Of a stretch of 64,000 nt of DNA, positions 9,658-18,133 are shown piece by piece. The notes beneath the pieces are model-generated. The model was not told where the DNA came from. It made no database searches and saw only the letters and a list, made by a program, of their open reading frames with translations. The stretch spans positions 2,542,001-2,606,000 of the forward strand of contig NZ_CP128362.1 of the NCBI RefSeq assembly GCF_034274695.1. The letters run 5' to 3'. Position numbers and translations under genes: made by a program. The DNA is from Chitinophaga sp. LS1 (GTDB lineage: Bacteria > Bacteroidota > Bacteroidia > Chitinophagales > Chitinophagaceae). Within the stretch, counting starts at the first letter, position 1. Each line of letters begins with the position of its first letter.

Positions 9658-9690
9658 GGCTGCATTCATAGCCAGCCGCAGGCCCCGGTA

Positions 9691-9811
9691 AAAAAAGAGG
9701 GTGTATCACAAATAAATGAAACTCCTGAGAAATGCATAAAATGAAATCTGGCTCCACCAGGTATCCGAATTAAAAGAGGGTGTATCTAACTTGTGATACA
9801 CCCTCTTTTTT
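9691..9811 (+). terminator. Terminator with an additional upstream copy of its 5' arm
   Basis: Between the convergent recQ and oxidoreductase genes, AAAAGAGGGTGTATC (9772-9786) pairs with GATACACCCTCTTTT (from 9794) and ends in T residues. A second copy of the 5' arm lies at 9691-9711 and is complementary over 21 bases without mismatch to 9791-9811, a longer match than the local arm. The 3' arm can therefore fold with either copy. The near arrangement works as a bidirectional terminator. Confidence 0.7.
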
Positions 9812-9812
9812 G

Positions 9813-10862
9813 TTATTTAAGCGATATAACTTTCTTCGCATCACTACTCTCAAAAGCCGCCTCAATAATCCTGATCACATTCACCGCATCTTCTGCAGGT
9901 ACAGGATTCGGCCCTTTACCAATCAGTGCATTATAAATACCCTCATAGTATTCGAGGTAGTCTCCCTTTGGAGATGGCAGGTATTCCCTCACCACCTTTC
10001 CATCTCTTTCTGTATGCAGCAACCCCCACTCATGAATCCCTTCCACACCCCATCCAGGCGCTCCCGGCATCAATCCCTGCTGCAACATCGTCTCCTGCGT
10101 ATCTGCTTTCGTTTTTATAAAAGAACCTTTCCGCCCATGAAACTGATAAGAAGGAATCGGCTCTCTGCTGAGATAAGAGCATTTTAACCTCACTCTTAGA
10201 TGCTCATAAAAATACACCAGCTCAAAGTAATCATCCACCAGTGACTCCTTCCTGATCGTCCTGATATCCGCCCATATCGCATCCGGCATTCCAAACAGTA
10301 TCAGTGCCTGATCTACCAGGTGTGAACCCAGGTCATACAATCCGCCTGTACCTGGCAGTTTCTCTTCCTTATGTTTCTTATAACTCAGTTCCTCACGATA
10401 GCGGTCATAATGAATCTCTGCTTCCAGCAAATCACCCAGATCGCCACTGTTCAGCACCTGTTTTACAATCTTAAAATCACTATCAAAGCGTCTGTTATGA
10501 TACACGCTCAACAGCAACCCTTTTGAAGCCGCCAGTTCTGCCAGCTCTTTCCCTTCTGCAGCATGCACTGTAAAAGGTTTTTCAACTATTACATTCTTCC
10601 CCGCGTCCAGCGCAGCTTTGGTGTATTCATAATGTGTATAGTTAGGTGTATTGATTACGATCAGATCCAGTTCAGGATCCTGAATCATATCCGCTACACT
10701 GGTATATACTTTCACATCAGGATAACGCTGTCTTGCGAGGTTCTTACTTCTCTCCACAACAGCATAGAAGGTAAACCCCGGATGTGTGTGAATGAAAGGT
10801 GCGTGAAAGATATGTCCTGACATACCATAGGAACAAATCCCTGCTTTGATAATTTTCTCCAT
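9813..10862 (-). CDS. Gfo/Idh/MocA-family NAD(P)-dependent oxidoreductase
   Basis: Sugar or cyclitol dehydrogenase family. The 349 residues begin with a Rossmann fold (GICSYGMSGHIFHAPF), carry the family lysine motif EKPF (NVIVEKPFTVHAAEG, about residues 92-106) and then the (beta/alpha) C-terminal domain with DLGSHLVDQALILFG, whose His is the usual catalytic or substrate-contacting residue. The substrate cannot be told from sequence. The start at 10862 follows the HerA-like gene on the same strand by 14 bases, so the two may be co-transcribed. Confidence 0.9.
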   Translation of the reverse strand: MEKIIKAGICSYGMSGHIFHAPFIHTHPGFTFYAVVERSKNLARQRYPDVKVYTSVADMIQDPELDLIVINTPNYTHYEYTKAALDAGKNVIVEKPFTVHAAEGKELAELAASKGLLLSVYHNRRFDSDFKIVKQVLNSGDLGDLLEAEIHYDRYREELSYKKHKEEKLPGTGGLYDLGSHLVDQALILFGMPDAIWADIRTIRKESLVDDYFELVYFYEHLRVRLKCSYLSREPIPSYQFHGRKGSFIKTKADTQETMLQQGLMPGAPGWGVEGIHEWGLLHTERDGKVVREYLPSPKGDYLEYYEGIYNALIGKGPNPVPAEDAVNVIRIIEAAFESSDAKKVISLK

Positions 10863-10876
10863 ATCCTAGATTTTAA

Positions 10877-12430
10877 TTAAAACCAGCTACTACTTTTTTT
10901 GCTGCTCTTACCGCCTAATCCCAAGGCGCCCAGCAGGCTCCTTGTGATCATCGTAGTTGCTGTTCGGCCCACTTGTTTGGCGATAGGACTGCTTAGTACA
11001 GTGTCTAATATACTCTTCTCTTCGGGTTGTTTTTTGCCTCCGGCAGTTTTCGCTGCAGGGGCACTTTTTTCCGCTGCTTCCTGCAGCTTTGCTGTCAGGA
11101 TCTCATAAGCACTTTCATTATCGATTTCCTGATTATACTTCTTCGCAATTTTGCTGCTGTTTACCAGTGCATCCATCTCTGCCGCAGAGAGTATGTCCAT
11201 GCGGGAGCGTGGTGTAACCAGCATGGTCGCAGCCAGTGGCGTAGGTATACCTTTTTCATTCAGACAGGTGAACAATGCTTCGCCAATACCAATCTGTGTG
11301 AGTAGTTCATCAGTTTTATAGAAATCAGACAGTGGGTAGTTCTCTGCCGTCTGCTTAATGGTCTTACGGTCATTGGCAGTAAATGCACGCAGTGCATGCT
11401 GTACTTTCATACCCAGCTGTCCCAGTATTGAAGGTGGTACATCCATTGGATTTTGTGTACAGAAAAAGATGCCCACGCCTTTGGAACGGATCAGTTTAAT
11501 GATCGTTTCGATCTGCTGCAACAGTGCAGAACTGGCTTCCTGGAATACCAGGTGCGCTTCGTCTATAAATAGCACCAGTTTGGGTTTATCCATATCACCT
11601 TCTTCAGGTAATGTAGCATACAGCTCTGCCAGCAGGCTAAGCATGAATGTGGAAAACAGCTTTGGTTTATCCTGGATATCTGCTACTCTTACGATGGAAA
11701 TCACTCCTCTGCCATCATCGCTGATGCGCAGCAGGTCATCTACTTCAAAAGAGGCTTCGCCGAAGAACTTATCGGCACCCTGTTGCTCCAGCGCAATTAC
11801 TTTTCTGAGCACAGTACCGGCTGAAGTGGTAGAGATCTTACCATAATCTTTTTCCAGTTCAGCCTTGCCTTCATCGCTCACATACTGCAATACTTTCTTG
11901 AAATCTTTCAGGTCCAGCAGGGGCAGTTGACTATCATCACAATATTTAAATATCATGGCCACCAGGCCTTCCTGTGTATCGTTCAGTTCTAATATTCTGG
12001 ACAGTAATATCGGTCCAAATTCACTCACCGTTGCTCTCAGGCGTGCGCCTTTTTCATTACTGAGTGACAGCAGTTCTACCGGGTAGCCGGAAGGAGACCA
12101 GCTGCCGTCGATTTTCTCATATCGCTCTTTGATCCTGTCACTGTTGGTGCCGGCAGCGGCTACGCCACTCAGGTCACCTTTAATATCCATGAGCAGTACG
12201 GGTACGCTGGCATCGCTCAGCCCTTCTGCAATCACCTGCAGGGTTTTGGTTTTACCTGTACCTGTGGCGCCGGCTATCAATCCATGCCTGTTCATCGTTT
12301 TCAGTGGCAGGTACACATCTGCTCCACTTACAACATCGCCATTCAGCATGGCGCAGCCCAGTTTAAATCTTTCGCCTTTGAAGGTATATCCAGTTTGAAT
12401 ATGCGACAGAAATGCTTCTTTATCGGCCAT
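10877..12430 (-). CDS. HerA-like ATPase of the DUF853 (YjgR) family
   Basis: Cytoplasmic P-loop ATPase related to the HerA/FtsK motor group; the family function is not established. At 517 residues it has Walker A GATGTGKTKT near residue 54-63, Walker B with VLFIDEAHLVFQEA in the middle, and an arginine-finger region RSKGVGIFFCTQNPMDVP. The N-terminus MADKEAFLSHIQTGY and the C-terminal TTMITRSLLGALGLGGKSSKKSSSWF are typical of DUF853. No nuclease such as NurA is adjacent, so a HerA-NurA end-resection system is not supported. Confidence 0.88.
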   Translation of the reverse strand: MADKEAFLSHIQTGYTFKGERFKLGCAMLNGDVVSGADVYLPLKTMNRHGLIAGATGTGKTKTLQVIAEGLSDASVPVLLMDIKGDLSGVAAAGTNSDRIKERYEKIDGSWSPSGYPVELLSLSNEKGARLRATVSEFGPILLSRILELNDTQEGLVAMIFKYCDDSQLPLLDLKDFKKVLQYVSDEGKAELEKDYGKISTTSAGTVLRKVIALEQQGADKFFGEASFEVDDLLRISDDGRGVISIVRVADIQDKPKLFSTFMLSLLAELYATLPEEGDMDKPKLVLFIDEAHLVFQEASSALLQQIETIIKLIRSKGVGIFFCTQNPMDVPPSILGQLGMKVQHALRAFTANDRKTIKQTAENYPLSDFYKTDELLTQIGIGEALFTCLNEKGIPTPLAATMLVTPRSRMDILSAAEMDALVNSSKIAKKYNQEIDNESAYEILTAKLQEAAEKSAPAAKTAGGKKQPEEKSILDTVLSSPIAKQVGRTATTMITRSLLGALGLGGKSSKKSSSWF

Positions 12431-12455
12431 GGGGTATTAAAATTTCTCTGAAGAT

Positions 12456-12490
12456 AAAAAAAGGGCTGTAATCACTTACAGCCCTTTTTG
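12456..12490 (-). terminator. Terminator between groES-like gene and HerA-like gene
   Basis: A 14-bp perfect hairpin (AAAAAGGGCTGTAA / TTACAGCCCTTTTT, loop TCAC) gives seven T residues on the minus strand. It separates the transcript of the GroES-like gene from the following HerA-like gene. Confidence 0.8.
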
Positions 12491-12510
12491 AAATTTTTAT
12501 GAAAAAAGCA

Positions 12511-12891
12511 TTAGAGATCTTCTTCTCTTTCCAGCATCAGTATCGCACTCTGCGGTACGATAAAGTACTTTTCTCCCTGGTACGACACTTCTGTGGAGCC
12601 ATTGAGCAGGAAGATAGCCAGATCGCCTTCCTTTGCCTGTAAAGGAATATACTTCACTTTCTCATCTTCTCCCTTCCAGGCATCATCATCCTCAGAAGGT
12701 AATGGAATGGCATATCCGGGACCTGTTTTGATCACATATCCAGATTGTACCTTTTCCTTTTCCTGCATACCGGGAGGCAAAAATAGCCCACTTTCTGTAC
12801 GTTCATTGGGGGTAAGTGGTTGTACCAGAACCCTGTCGCCTACAACAATCAGCTTTTTCAATTTATTATCTATTGTCAGGTGTGTTGCCAT
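12511..12891 (-). CDS. GroES-like co-chaperonin (Cpn10 family), stand-alone
   Basis: Ring-forming lid protein family of the Hsp60 chaperonin. The 126 residues show the Cpn10 core: IVVGDRVLVQPLTPNERTESG, then GYVIKTGPGYAIP and YQGEKYFIVPQSAILML. It is longer than canonical GroES (about 95) through an N-terminal extension and an acidic insert (PSEDDDAWKGEDEKVKYIP). No groEL is beside it, so it is probably a diverged paralogue, with the housekeeping groESL elsewhere. Role in folding is inferred only from the family. Confidence 0.83.
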   Translation of the reverse strand: MATHLTIDNKLKKLIVVGDRVLVQPLTPNERTESGLFLPPGMQEKEKVQSGYVIKTGPGYAIPLPSEDDDAWKGEDEKVKYIPLQAKEGDLAIFLLNGSTEVSYQGEKYFIVPQSAILMLEREEDL

Positions 12892-12948
12892 GATCTATAT
12901 AGTACAAAATGTATGCAGCAGGCACATGTCGTGCCAAGATGACATACA

Positions 12949-13788
12949 CTATAGTGCAGATAATGGGAAAGTTTCGCCTGCGCGGATGCCTTTCTCCGTT
13001 TGCTGCAGCACGAGGCATTCTACCTTCGGATCATGCTCTAAATACAGTACATATTGCTGCTCCAGGGCTTCAGTCAGGTAGGTTTTCTTCTCCTGAAGGG
13101 TTGTCAGCGGGAACATATCGTATGCCATTACGTATGGCAGCGGAATATGTCCGATGCCGGGCAACAGGTCCGCCATATACAGGATGGTTTTATCCTTGTA
13201 TTTGATCTGTGGCAGCATCTGTGCATCTGTATGTCCGTTTACAAACCGGATATTGATATTATCAGTAAAGCTCACGCCTTCCTTTACTTCCACAAATTTC
13301 AGCTGACCACTTTCCTGCATGGGCAGGATGTTTTCTTTCAGGAAAGATGCTTTCTCTCTGTCGTTTGGTTTTATTGCCCAGTTCCAGTGATCTTCATTGC
13401 TCCAGAAGGTAGCATTTTTGAAAGCAGGTACGAGTTTATCGCCCTGTCTTACAATGGAGCCACCACAATGGTCAAAGTGCAGGTGGGTCATGAACACATC
13501 GGTGATATCATCTTTGTGAAAACCCAGTTTAGCCAGGGAGCTATCCAGGGTTGCATCGCCATGCAGGTGGTAATGGCCGAACCATTTCGCATCCTGTTTG
13601 TCACCAATACCTGTGTCTACCAGGATCAGGCGTTTGCCATCTTCGATGAGCAGGCAGCGCATGGCCCAGGAGCATAAATTGTTCTCGTCTGATGGGCTTA
13701 GTTTGTTCCAAATAGTCTTTGGTACTACGCCGTACATAGCACCTCCATCCAGTTTAAAAAAGCCTGTGTCTACGGTATATAGTTGCAT
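12949..13788 (-). CDS. MBL-fold metallo-hydrolase
   Basis: Metallo-beta-lactamase-fold enzyme of the lactonase-like group. The binuclear zinc motif HLHFDH is at residues 102-107 (His102, His104, Asp106, His107), preceded by LVDTGIGD and followed by NGHTDAQM (a further metal His) and a late His near residue 252 (LEHDPKVECL). At 279 residues the length is normal for quorum-quenching lactonase-like or general hydrolase members; the substrate is unknown. It lies 12 bases downstream of the MFS gene. Confidence 0.88.
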   Translation of the reverse strand: MQLYTVDTGFFKLDGGAMYGVVPKTIWNKLSPSDENNLCSWAMRCLLIEDGKRLILVDTGIGDKQDAKWFGHYHLHGDATLDSSLAKLGFHKDDITDVFMTHLHFDHCGGSIVRQGDKLVPAFKNATFWSNEDHWNWAIKPNDREKASFLKENILPMQESGQLKFVEVKEGVSFTDNINIRFVNGHTDAQMLPQIKYKDKTILYMADLLPGIGHIPLPYVMAYDMFPLTTLQEKKTYLTEALEQQYVLYLEHDPKVECLVLQQTEKGIRAGETFPLSAL

Positions 13789-13800
13789 ACAATTGAAATT

Positions 13801-15096
13801 TTATTGTAGTGCCTTTTGCTTTCTCCGGGCGGAGAACAGCCATGCGAGGCCCATTAAAAAGAAGGCAGCCAGTGCAATTACAGAATTGCGCATACTCCCT
13901 GTCAGCTCATGGATATACCCGAAGGTGGTCATACCGATCACGATAGAAAGCTTTTCAGTCACATCATAGTAACTGAAGAAACTCGCGGTATCCTCCGTTT
14001 CCGGCATTAGCTTGGCGTAAGTGGAGCGGCTCAGGGACTGAACACCTCCCATGACCAGACCTACAGCTGTGGCCAGTATATAAAAGTCGGTGGCCGTCTG
14101 CATCCGGTAACCTGCAAAGCAGATGCCTATCCATACGAATATGACACCGATCAATACAGGCAGGTTACCATACTTACCTGAGAGCCATGCCATGCCCGAA
14201 GCACCGGCAATCGCTACTAACTGGATCACTACCACTACACTGATGAGGGTGGTAGAAGGCAGGTGTAATTCCTGTGCACCAAAGAGGGTTGCTGCCATCA
14301 TGACTGTCTGCACACCCATGCTGTAGAAGAAAAAGCCTCTCAGAAAGCGTTTCAGTACCGGCATGGTCTTCACCTGGGCATACACTTTGCGTAGCTCAGA
14401 GAAGCTTTCTGTGAACACACCTGCTTTATGTTCAGTAATTGTTCCTTTGGATGCGGGCAGTCGTACAAAGGTGATCTGGGCAAAGCCGATCCACCAGACA
14501 CCTACCAGCAGGAAGGTAATGAGCACTGCCTGACCTTCTGTGATACCAAATGGCAGCAGTGCCACCAGTGCAAAACCAACCAGCTGTAACAGTACGCTAC
14601 CGATGTACCCCATGGCAAAGCCTTTGGCACTTACCCGGTCACGGTCTTCCTCTGCAGCTATCTCTGGTAAGTAAGAGTTGTAAAACACCAGGCCTCCGCA
14701 GTAGCCGAGGGTAGCGAGGACAAAGAAGATGATCCCATATTCGACATTGCCGCCATTGAACAGGTACAACGCACTACAGCTGATACCACCCAGCCAGGTG
14801 AACATCATCAGGTAACGTTTCTTGTTACCTCTTGTATCTGCAATAGAAGACAGGATCGGAGAGGCAATCGCAGCAATCAGAAACGCTGCTGCCATCGCGT
14901 AGTCATACAGGGCCGAATTAATAAAATATTTTCCGAAGAAAGGAATGCGGTCGCTATGGAAGGCCGCTTTTGTAGCGCTTGTAAAGTAAATAGGGAAAAA
15001 GGTAGTAGTAATTACCAGATTGTAAACAGAGTTAGCCCAGTCATACATGGCCCACCCGTTAATTACTTTCTTACTGGCAGTCTTTTGCATATGCAT
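13801..15096 (-). CDS. MFS permease of the UMF1/Atg22-like family
   Basis: Inner-membrane carrier with about 12 hydrophobic helices in 431 residues. The start MQKTASKKVINGWAMYDWANSVYNLVITTTFFP is the hallmark of the UMF1 family (related to yeast vacuolar Atg22 amino-acid exporters). GGVQSLSRSTYAKLMPE in the second half is also diagnostic. The first Met (15096) or the third residue (15090) could be the start. Substrate unknown. It runs into the MBL hydrolase gene with a 12-base gap, so both are likely in one transcript. Confidence 0.88.
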   Translation of the reverse strand: MHMQKTASKKVINGWAMYDWANSVYNLVITTTFFPIYFTSATKAAFHSDRIPFFGKYFINSALYDYAMAAAFLIAAIASPILSSIADTRGNKKRYLMMFTWLGGISCSALYLFNGGNVEYGIIFFVLATLGYCGGLVFYNSYLPEIAAEEDRDRVSAKGFAMGYIGSVLLQLVGFALVALLPFGITEGQAVLITFLLVGVWWIGFAQITFVRLPASKGTITEHKAGVFTESFSELRKVYAQVKTMPVLKRFLRGFFFYSMGVQTVMMAATLFGAQELHLPSTTLISVVVVIQLVAIAGASGMAWLSGKYGNLPVLIGVIFVWIGICFAGYRMQTATDFYILATAVGLVMGGVQSLSRSTYAKLMPETEDTASFFSYYDVTEKLSIVIGMTTFGYIHELTGSMRNSVIALAAFFLMGLAWLFSARRKQKALQ

Positions 15097-15142
15097 CTCG
15101 TATTATGGGGTTCAATATACGATTAAAGCACAAATCCCCACG

Positions 15143-15760
15143 TCATTTGTAGTCCAAGATACTCATACGCTGTTCACACATAAAATACTCCTGCTCATCG
15201 TTGGAGCTGACAATGATCATACGATTGCTTGCATATGTTGTAATCAGCTCCTGGTAAAGCTTTACACCAGCTGCATCCAGGTTGGTACATGGTTCATCCA
15301 GCAGTAATACAGGCACATCGGAAAAGATGGCCAGCGCCAGTTTCAGCCTTTGCTTCATACCAGAAGAAAAGTGCTTCACCTGCTTACGCATAGATGATTG
15401 CAGACCGACTGTTTCCGCAGCTTTTTGCGGGGTAATACCAGGTATGAACTGCTTAAATTGCAGATGAAAACTGATGCTCTCTGCGAGGGTAAATTCTTCG
15501 ATCAGTTCGAGATAGGGGGCTGCGATAGCACAGGATTCAAAAAAACGATCGGCGGGTATGGGGGTGTTCGCATCGTGGTAGGTGACAGTGCCTTCGTTGT
15601 GCAACAAATGTCCGCTGATCACCTGCAATAATGTAGACTTACCTGAACCGTTTGGTCCAAGTATGGCATAACGTTGTCCGGCTTCAAAGGTAGCGTTGAC
15701 CCGACGGAAGATCCAATCGTAGTTAAAGCGTTTACCCGTCTGGTCCAGCGTTATTTTCAT
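15143..15760 (-). CDS. ABC transporter ATP-binding protein, no permease beside it
   Basis: Single nucleotide-binding subunit of 205 residues. Walker A GPNGSGKS is at residues 35-42, the ABC signature FSSGMKQRLKLA in the middle, and Walker B with VLLLDEPCTNLD after it; the switch His is replaced by the SSNDEQE sequence at the end of the expected loop, an unusual point. The size and sequence resemble the ATPases of CcmA-type or simple drug/lipid exporters. With no permease in the neighbourhood the substrate is unclear. Confidence 0.88.
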   Translation of the reverse strand: MKITLDQTGKRFNYDWIFRRVNATFEAGQRYAILGPNGSGKSTLLQVISGHLLHNEGTVTYHDANTPIPADRFFESCAIAAPYLELIEEFTLAESISFHLQFKQFIPGITPQKAAETVGLQSSMRKQVKHFSSGMKQRLKLALAIFSDVPVLLLDEPCTNLDAAGVKLYQELITTYASNRMIIVSSNDEQEYFMCEQRMSILDYK

Positions 15761-15783
15761 TCGTCCTCATTATTTATAGAAAA

Positions 15784-15817
15784 GGCAATACCACATGTTT
15801 TACACATGGTATTGCCT
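15784..15817 (-). terminator. Likely terminator of the lpx operon
   Basis: GGCAATACCA pairs perfectly with TGGTATTGCC around a 14-base loop, followed on the minus strand by TTTT. It lies 16 bases after the lpxA stop. Confidence 0.6.
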
Positions 15818-15832
15818 GTAAAGATTTTATTT

Positions 15833-16627
15833 TCATTCGTCACTGGAGAGAGACGTATATCCTTTCATGATACCACGTCCGGACTCACGGATAAATGCAA
15901 GGATTTCATCCCTTTCATCCGTAGCAGGATATTCAGCTTCGATGATGCTCACTGCTTTTGACAGCTTGTAGCCTTTCACGAAGATCACGCGGTAAATATC
16001 CAGGATATGATTGATCTTTTCCAGAGAGAAGCCTCTTCTTTTTAAACCGATAGAGTTCACGCCTACATAAGACAATGGCTCACGTGCAGCTTTTACGTAA
16101 GGGGGTACATCTTTTCTTACCAGTGAACCACCGGTTACGAAAGCATGTGCACCAATTTTACAGAACTGTTGTACAGCCACCATACCAGCCAGCACTACGT
16201 GGTCGCCCACGGTGATGTGACCAGCCAGGGTCGTGTCGTTAGAAAATACGCAGTAGTTACCTACTTCACAGTCGTGGGCGATATGGCTGTAGGCCATGAT
16301 CAGACAGTTGGACCCGATTACGGTTTTCCATTTGTCTTTAGTACCCCTGTTAATGGTTACATACTCGCGGATAGTGGTGTTATCTCCAATAATGGTGGTG
16401 GTGTCTTCTCCGTCAAATTTGAGGTCCTGTGGTATAGCGGATATGACGGAACCAGGGAAGATACGGCAGTTCTTTCCAATCCTTGCCCCTTCCATGATAG
16501 TGACATTCGACCCGATCCAGGTACCGTCACCAATCTCCACATTCTTGTGGATGACAGTGAATGGATCGATTTTAACGTTTGGTGCCACCTTCGCGTCAGG
16601 GTGGATGTAAGTAAGCGGATGGATCAT
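15833..16627 (-). CDS. lpxA: UDP-N-acetylglucosamine acyltransferase
   Basis: First step of lipid A synthesis: transfers a 3-hydroxyacyl chain from ACP to UDP-GlcNAc. The 264 residues form the left-handed beta helix with repeated hexapeptides (VKIDPFTVIHKNVEIGDGTW and similar), the catalytic His in MAYSHIAHDC near residue 125, and the C-terminal helical domain (GFSLEKINHILDIYRVIF). It follows lpxC/fabZ by 9 bases; together with lpxD this is one operon. Confidence 0.97.
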   Translation of the reverse strand: MIHPLTYIHPDAKVAPNVKIDPFTVIHKNVEIGDGTWIGSNVTIMEGARIGKNCRIFPGSVISAIPQDLKFDGEDTTTIIGDNTTIREYVTINRGTKDKWKTVIGSNCLIMAYSHIAHDCEVGNYCVFSNDTTLAGHITVGDHVVLAGMVAVQQFCKIGAHAFVTGGSLVRKDVPPYVKAAREPLSYVGVNSIGLKRRGFSLEKINHILDIYRVIFVKGYKLSKAVSIIEAEYPATDERDEILAFIRESGRGIMKGYTSLSSDE

Positions 16628-16636
16628 TGCTATTTT

Positions 16637-18052
16637 TTAGCCTCTTGTTTTAATGATTTGAGCAGTCAGGTCGCCCTCTGTAACGATCTTGTTACCTACA
16701 AATACAGTTCCCCGCATTTCCACGATACCTCTTCTGATAGGGCTCAGCAGCTCCATCTTCAGGATCATCGTGTCACCAGGGAATACCTTTTGCTTGAACT
16801 TACAGTTGTCGATCTTGATAAAGTATGTATCGTAATTTTCAGGATCAGGAACTGTGTTCAGTGCGAGGATACCTCCACATTGTGCCAATGCCTCTACCTG
16901 TAATACACCCGGCATAACCGGATTGTTCGGGAAGTGACCCTGGAAGAAGGGTTCGTTGAAGGTTACATTCTTGATACCGACTACCTGCGTATCTGTGAGA
17001 TCAATGATCTTGTCTACCAGCAGCATTGGGAAACGATGTGGCAGGGTCCGCTCTATACGTGGAAGGTCAAATATAGCCGGTTTATTAGGATCATATACAG
17101 GCACATCTTTAATATGCTTGTTCTTCTTGATGTATTGTTTTAAGCGACGGGCAAACTCCACGTTGGAAGCATGTCCCGGACGGTTGGCGATGATATGGGC
17201 CTTGAGCGGATAACCTACCAGTGCCAGGTCGCCCATGATGTCCAGCAGTTTGTGACGTGCAGGTTCGTTAGGGAAACGCAGCTTAATATTGTTCAGGATA
17301 CCTTCGCGTTGTTCCACACTGATATTCTTGCGTTGGAAAACGGTTGCCAGGCGCGCCAGTTCTTCTTCGCTTACAGGTTTATCAACGATCACGATTGCGT
17401 TGTTGATATCACCACCTTTGATCAGGTTATTGTTGATCAGGTACTCCAGCTCATGCAGGAATACGAAGGTACGGCACGGTGCGATTTCTGATCTGAAGTC
17501 AGCCAGGCTGTTCAGGTTCGCGTGCTGGGTACCCAGTACCGGCGAGTTGAAGTCGATCATACAGGTGACGCGGTAGTCTACCGCAGGCAGCGCTACCATT
17601 TCCACATTCTTCTTATCGTCGTAGTAGGTAATATTGGTATCGATGGTATAGTATACCTTCTTAGCATCCTGTTCAGCTACACCTGTCTGTTCGATCAGTT
17701 CGATGAAAGGCATAGCGCTACCGTCAATGATAGGCACTTCAGGACCATCAATATCTATTTCTACGTTGTCAACACCGGTACCTACCAGTGCAGCCATGAT
17801 ATGTTCGATGGTATTTACTCTTGCACCATTGTGTTCCAGTGTGGTACTTCTGGCTGTATCTACTACATAATCCACATCCGCTTTTACTACAGGTTGGTTG
17901 GGCAGATCAATACGTCTGAACTTAATACCCGATCCAGGAATACCAGGTTTGAGGGTCATATTTACGCTGGCACCTGTGTGCAAACCTACACCCGATATAG
18001 TGACAGGGGTTTTTATCGTGTGTTGATTGGGCGACTGTTGATTCTCCATCAT
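16637..18052 (-). CDS. lpxC-fabZ: LpxC deacetylase fused to FabZ dehydratase
   Basis: One 471-residue chain with two enzymes. Residues about 10-295 are UDP-3-O-acyl-GlcNAc deacetylase LpxC, the committed step of lipid A synthesis: the zinc ligands are in NTIEHIMAAL and HKLLDIMGDLAL, and the catalytic His in NRPGHASN. Residues about 330-470 are (3R)-hydroxyacyl-ACP dehydratase FabZ with PHRFPMLLVDKI and FQGHFPNNPVMPGVLQVEAL. The natural fusion is a marker of Bacteroidota. It lies between lpxD (81 bases upstream) and lpxA (9 bases downstream). Confidence 0.97.
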   Translation of the reverse strand: MMENQQSPNQHTIKTPVTISGVGLHTGASVNMTLKPGIPGSGIKFRRIDLPNQPVVKADVDYVVDTARSTTLEHNGARVNTIEHIMAALVGTGVDNVEIDIDGPEVPIIDGSAMPFIELIEQTGVAEQDAKKVYYTIDTNITYYDDKKNVEMVALPAVDYRVTCMIDFNSPVLGTQHANLNSLADFRSEIAPCRTFVFLHELEYLINNNLIKGGDINNAIVIVDKPVSEEELARLATVFQRKNISVEQREGILNNIKLRFPNEPARHKLLDIMGDLALVGYPLKAHIIANRPGHASNVEFARRLKQYIKKNKHIKDVPVYDPNKPAIFDLPRIERTLPHRFPMLLVDKIIDLTDTQVVGIKNVTFNEPFFQGHFPNNPVMPGVLQVEALAQCGGILALNTVPDPENYDTYFIKIDNCKFKQKVFPGDTMILKMELLSPIRRGIVEMRGTVFVGNKIVTEGDLTAQIIKTRG

Positions 18053-18133
18053 ATTTTATTAACTAATTTTTCTGTTGTCTCGTAAGGGTATGCGATCCCG
18101 CAAATGATTGTGGCGTAGTAAACTACAGGAATA

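Noticed and set aside
10877..12430. HerA-like ATPase as part of a HerA-based defence pair
   Set aside because: No nuclease, SIR2 or other known partner gene adjoins it; the DUF853 ending points to the housekeeping-like YjgR group.
12511..12891. Housekeeping groES
   Set aside because: No groEL follows and the protein has an N-terminal extension and acidic insert, so a diverged paralogue is more likely.
15143..15760. Cytochrome c maturation ATPase CcmA as partner for the CxxCH proteins
   Set aside because: It lies 40 kb away among core genes, with no ccmB or ccmC beside it.
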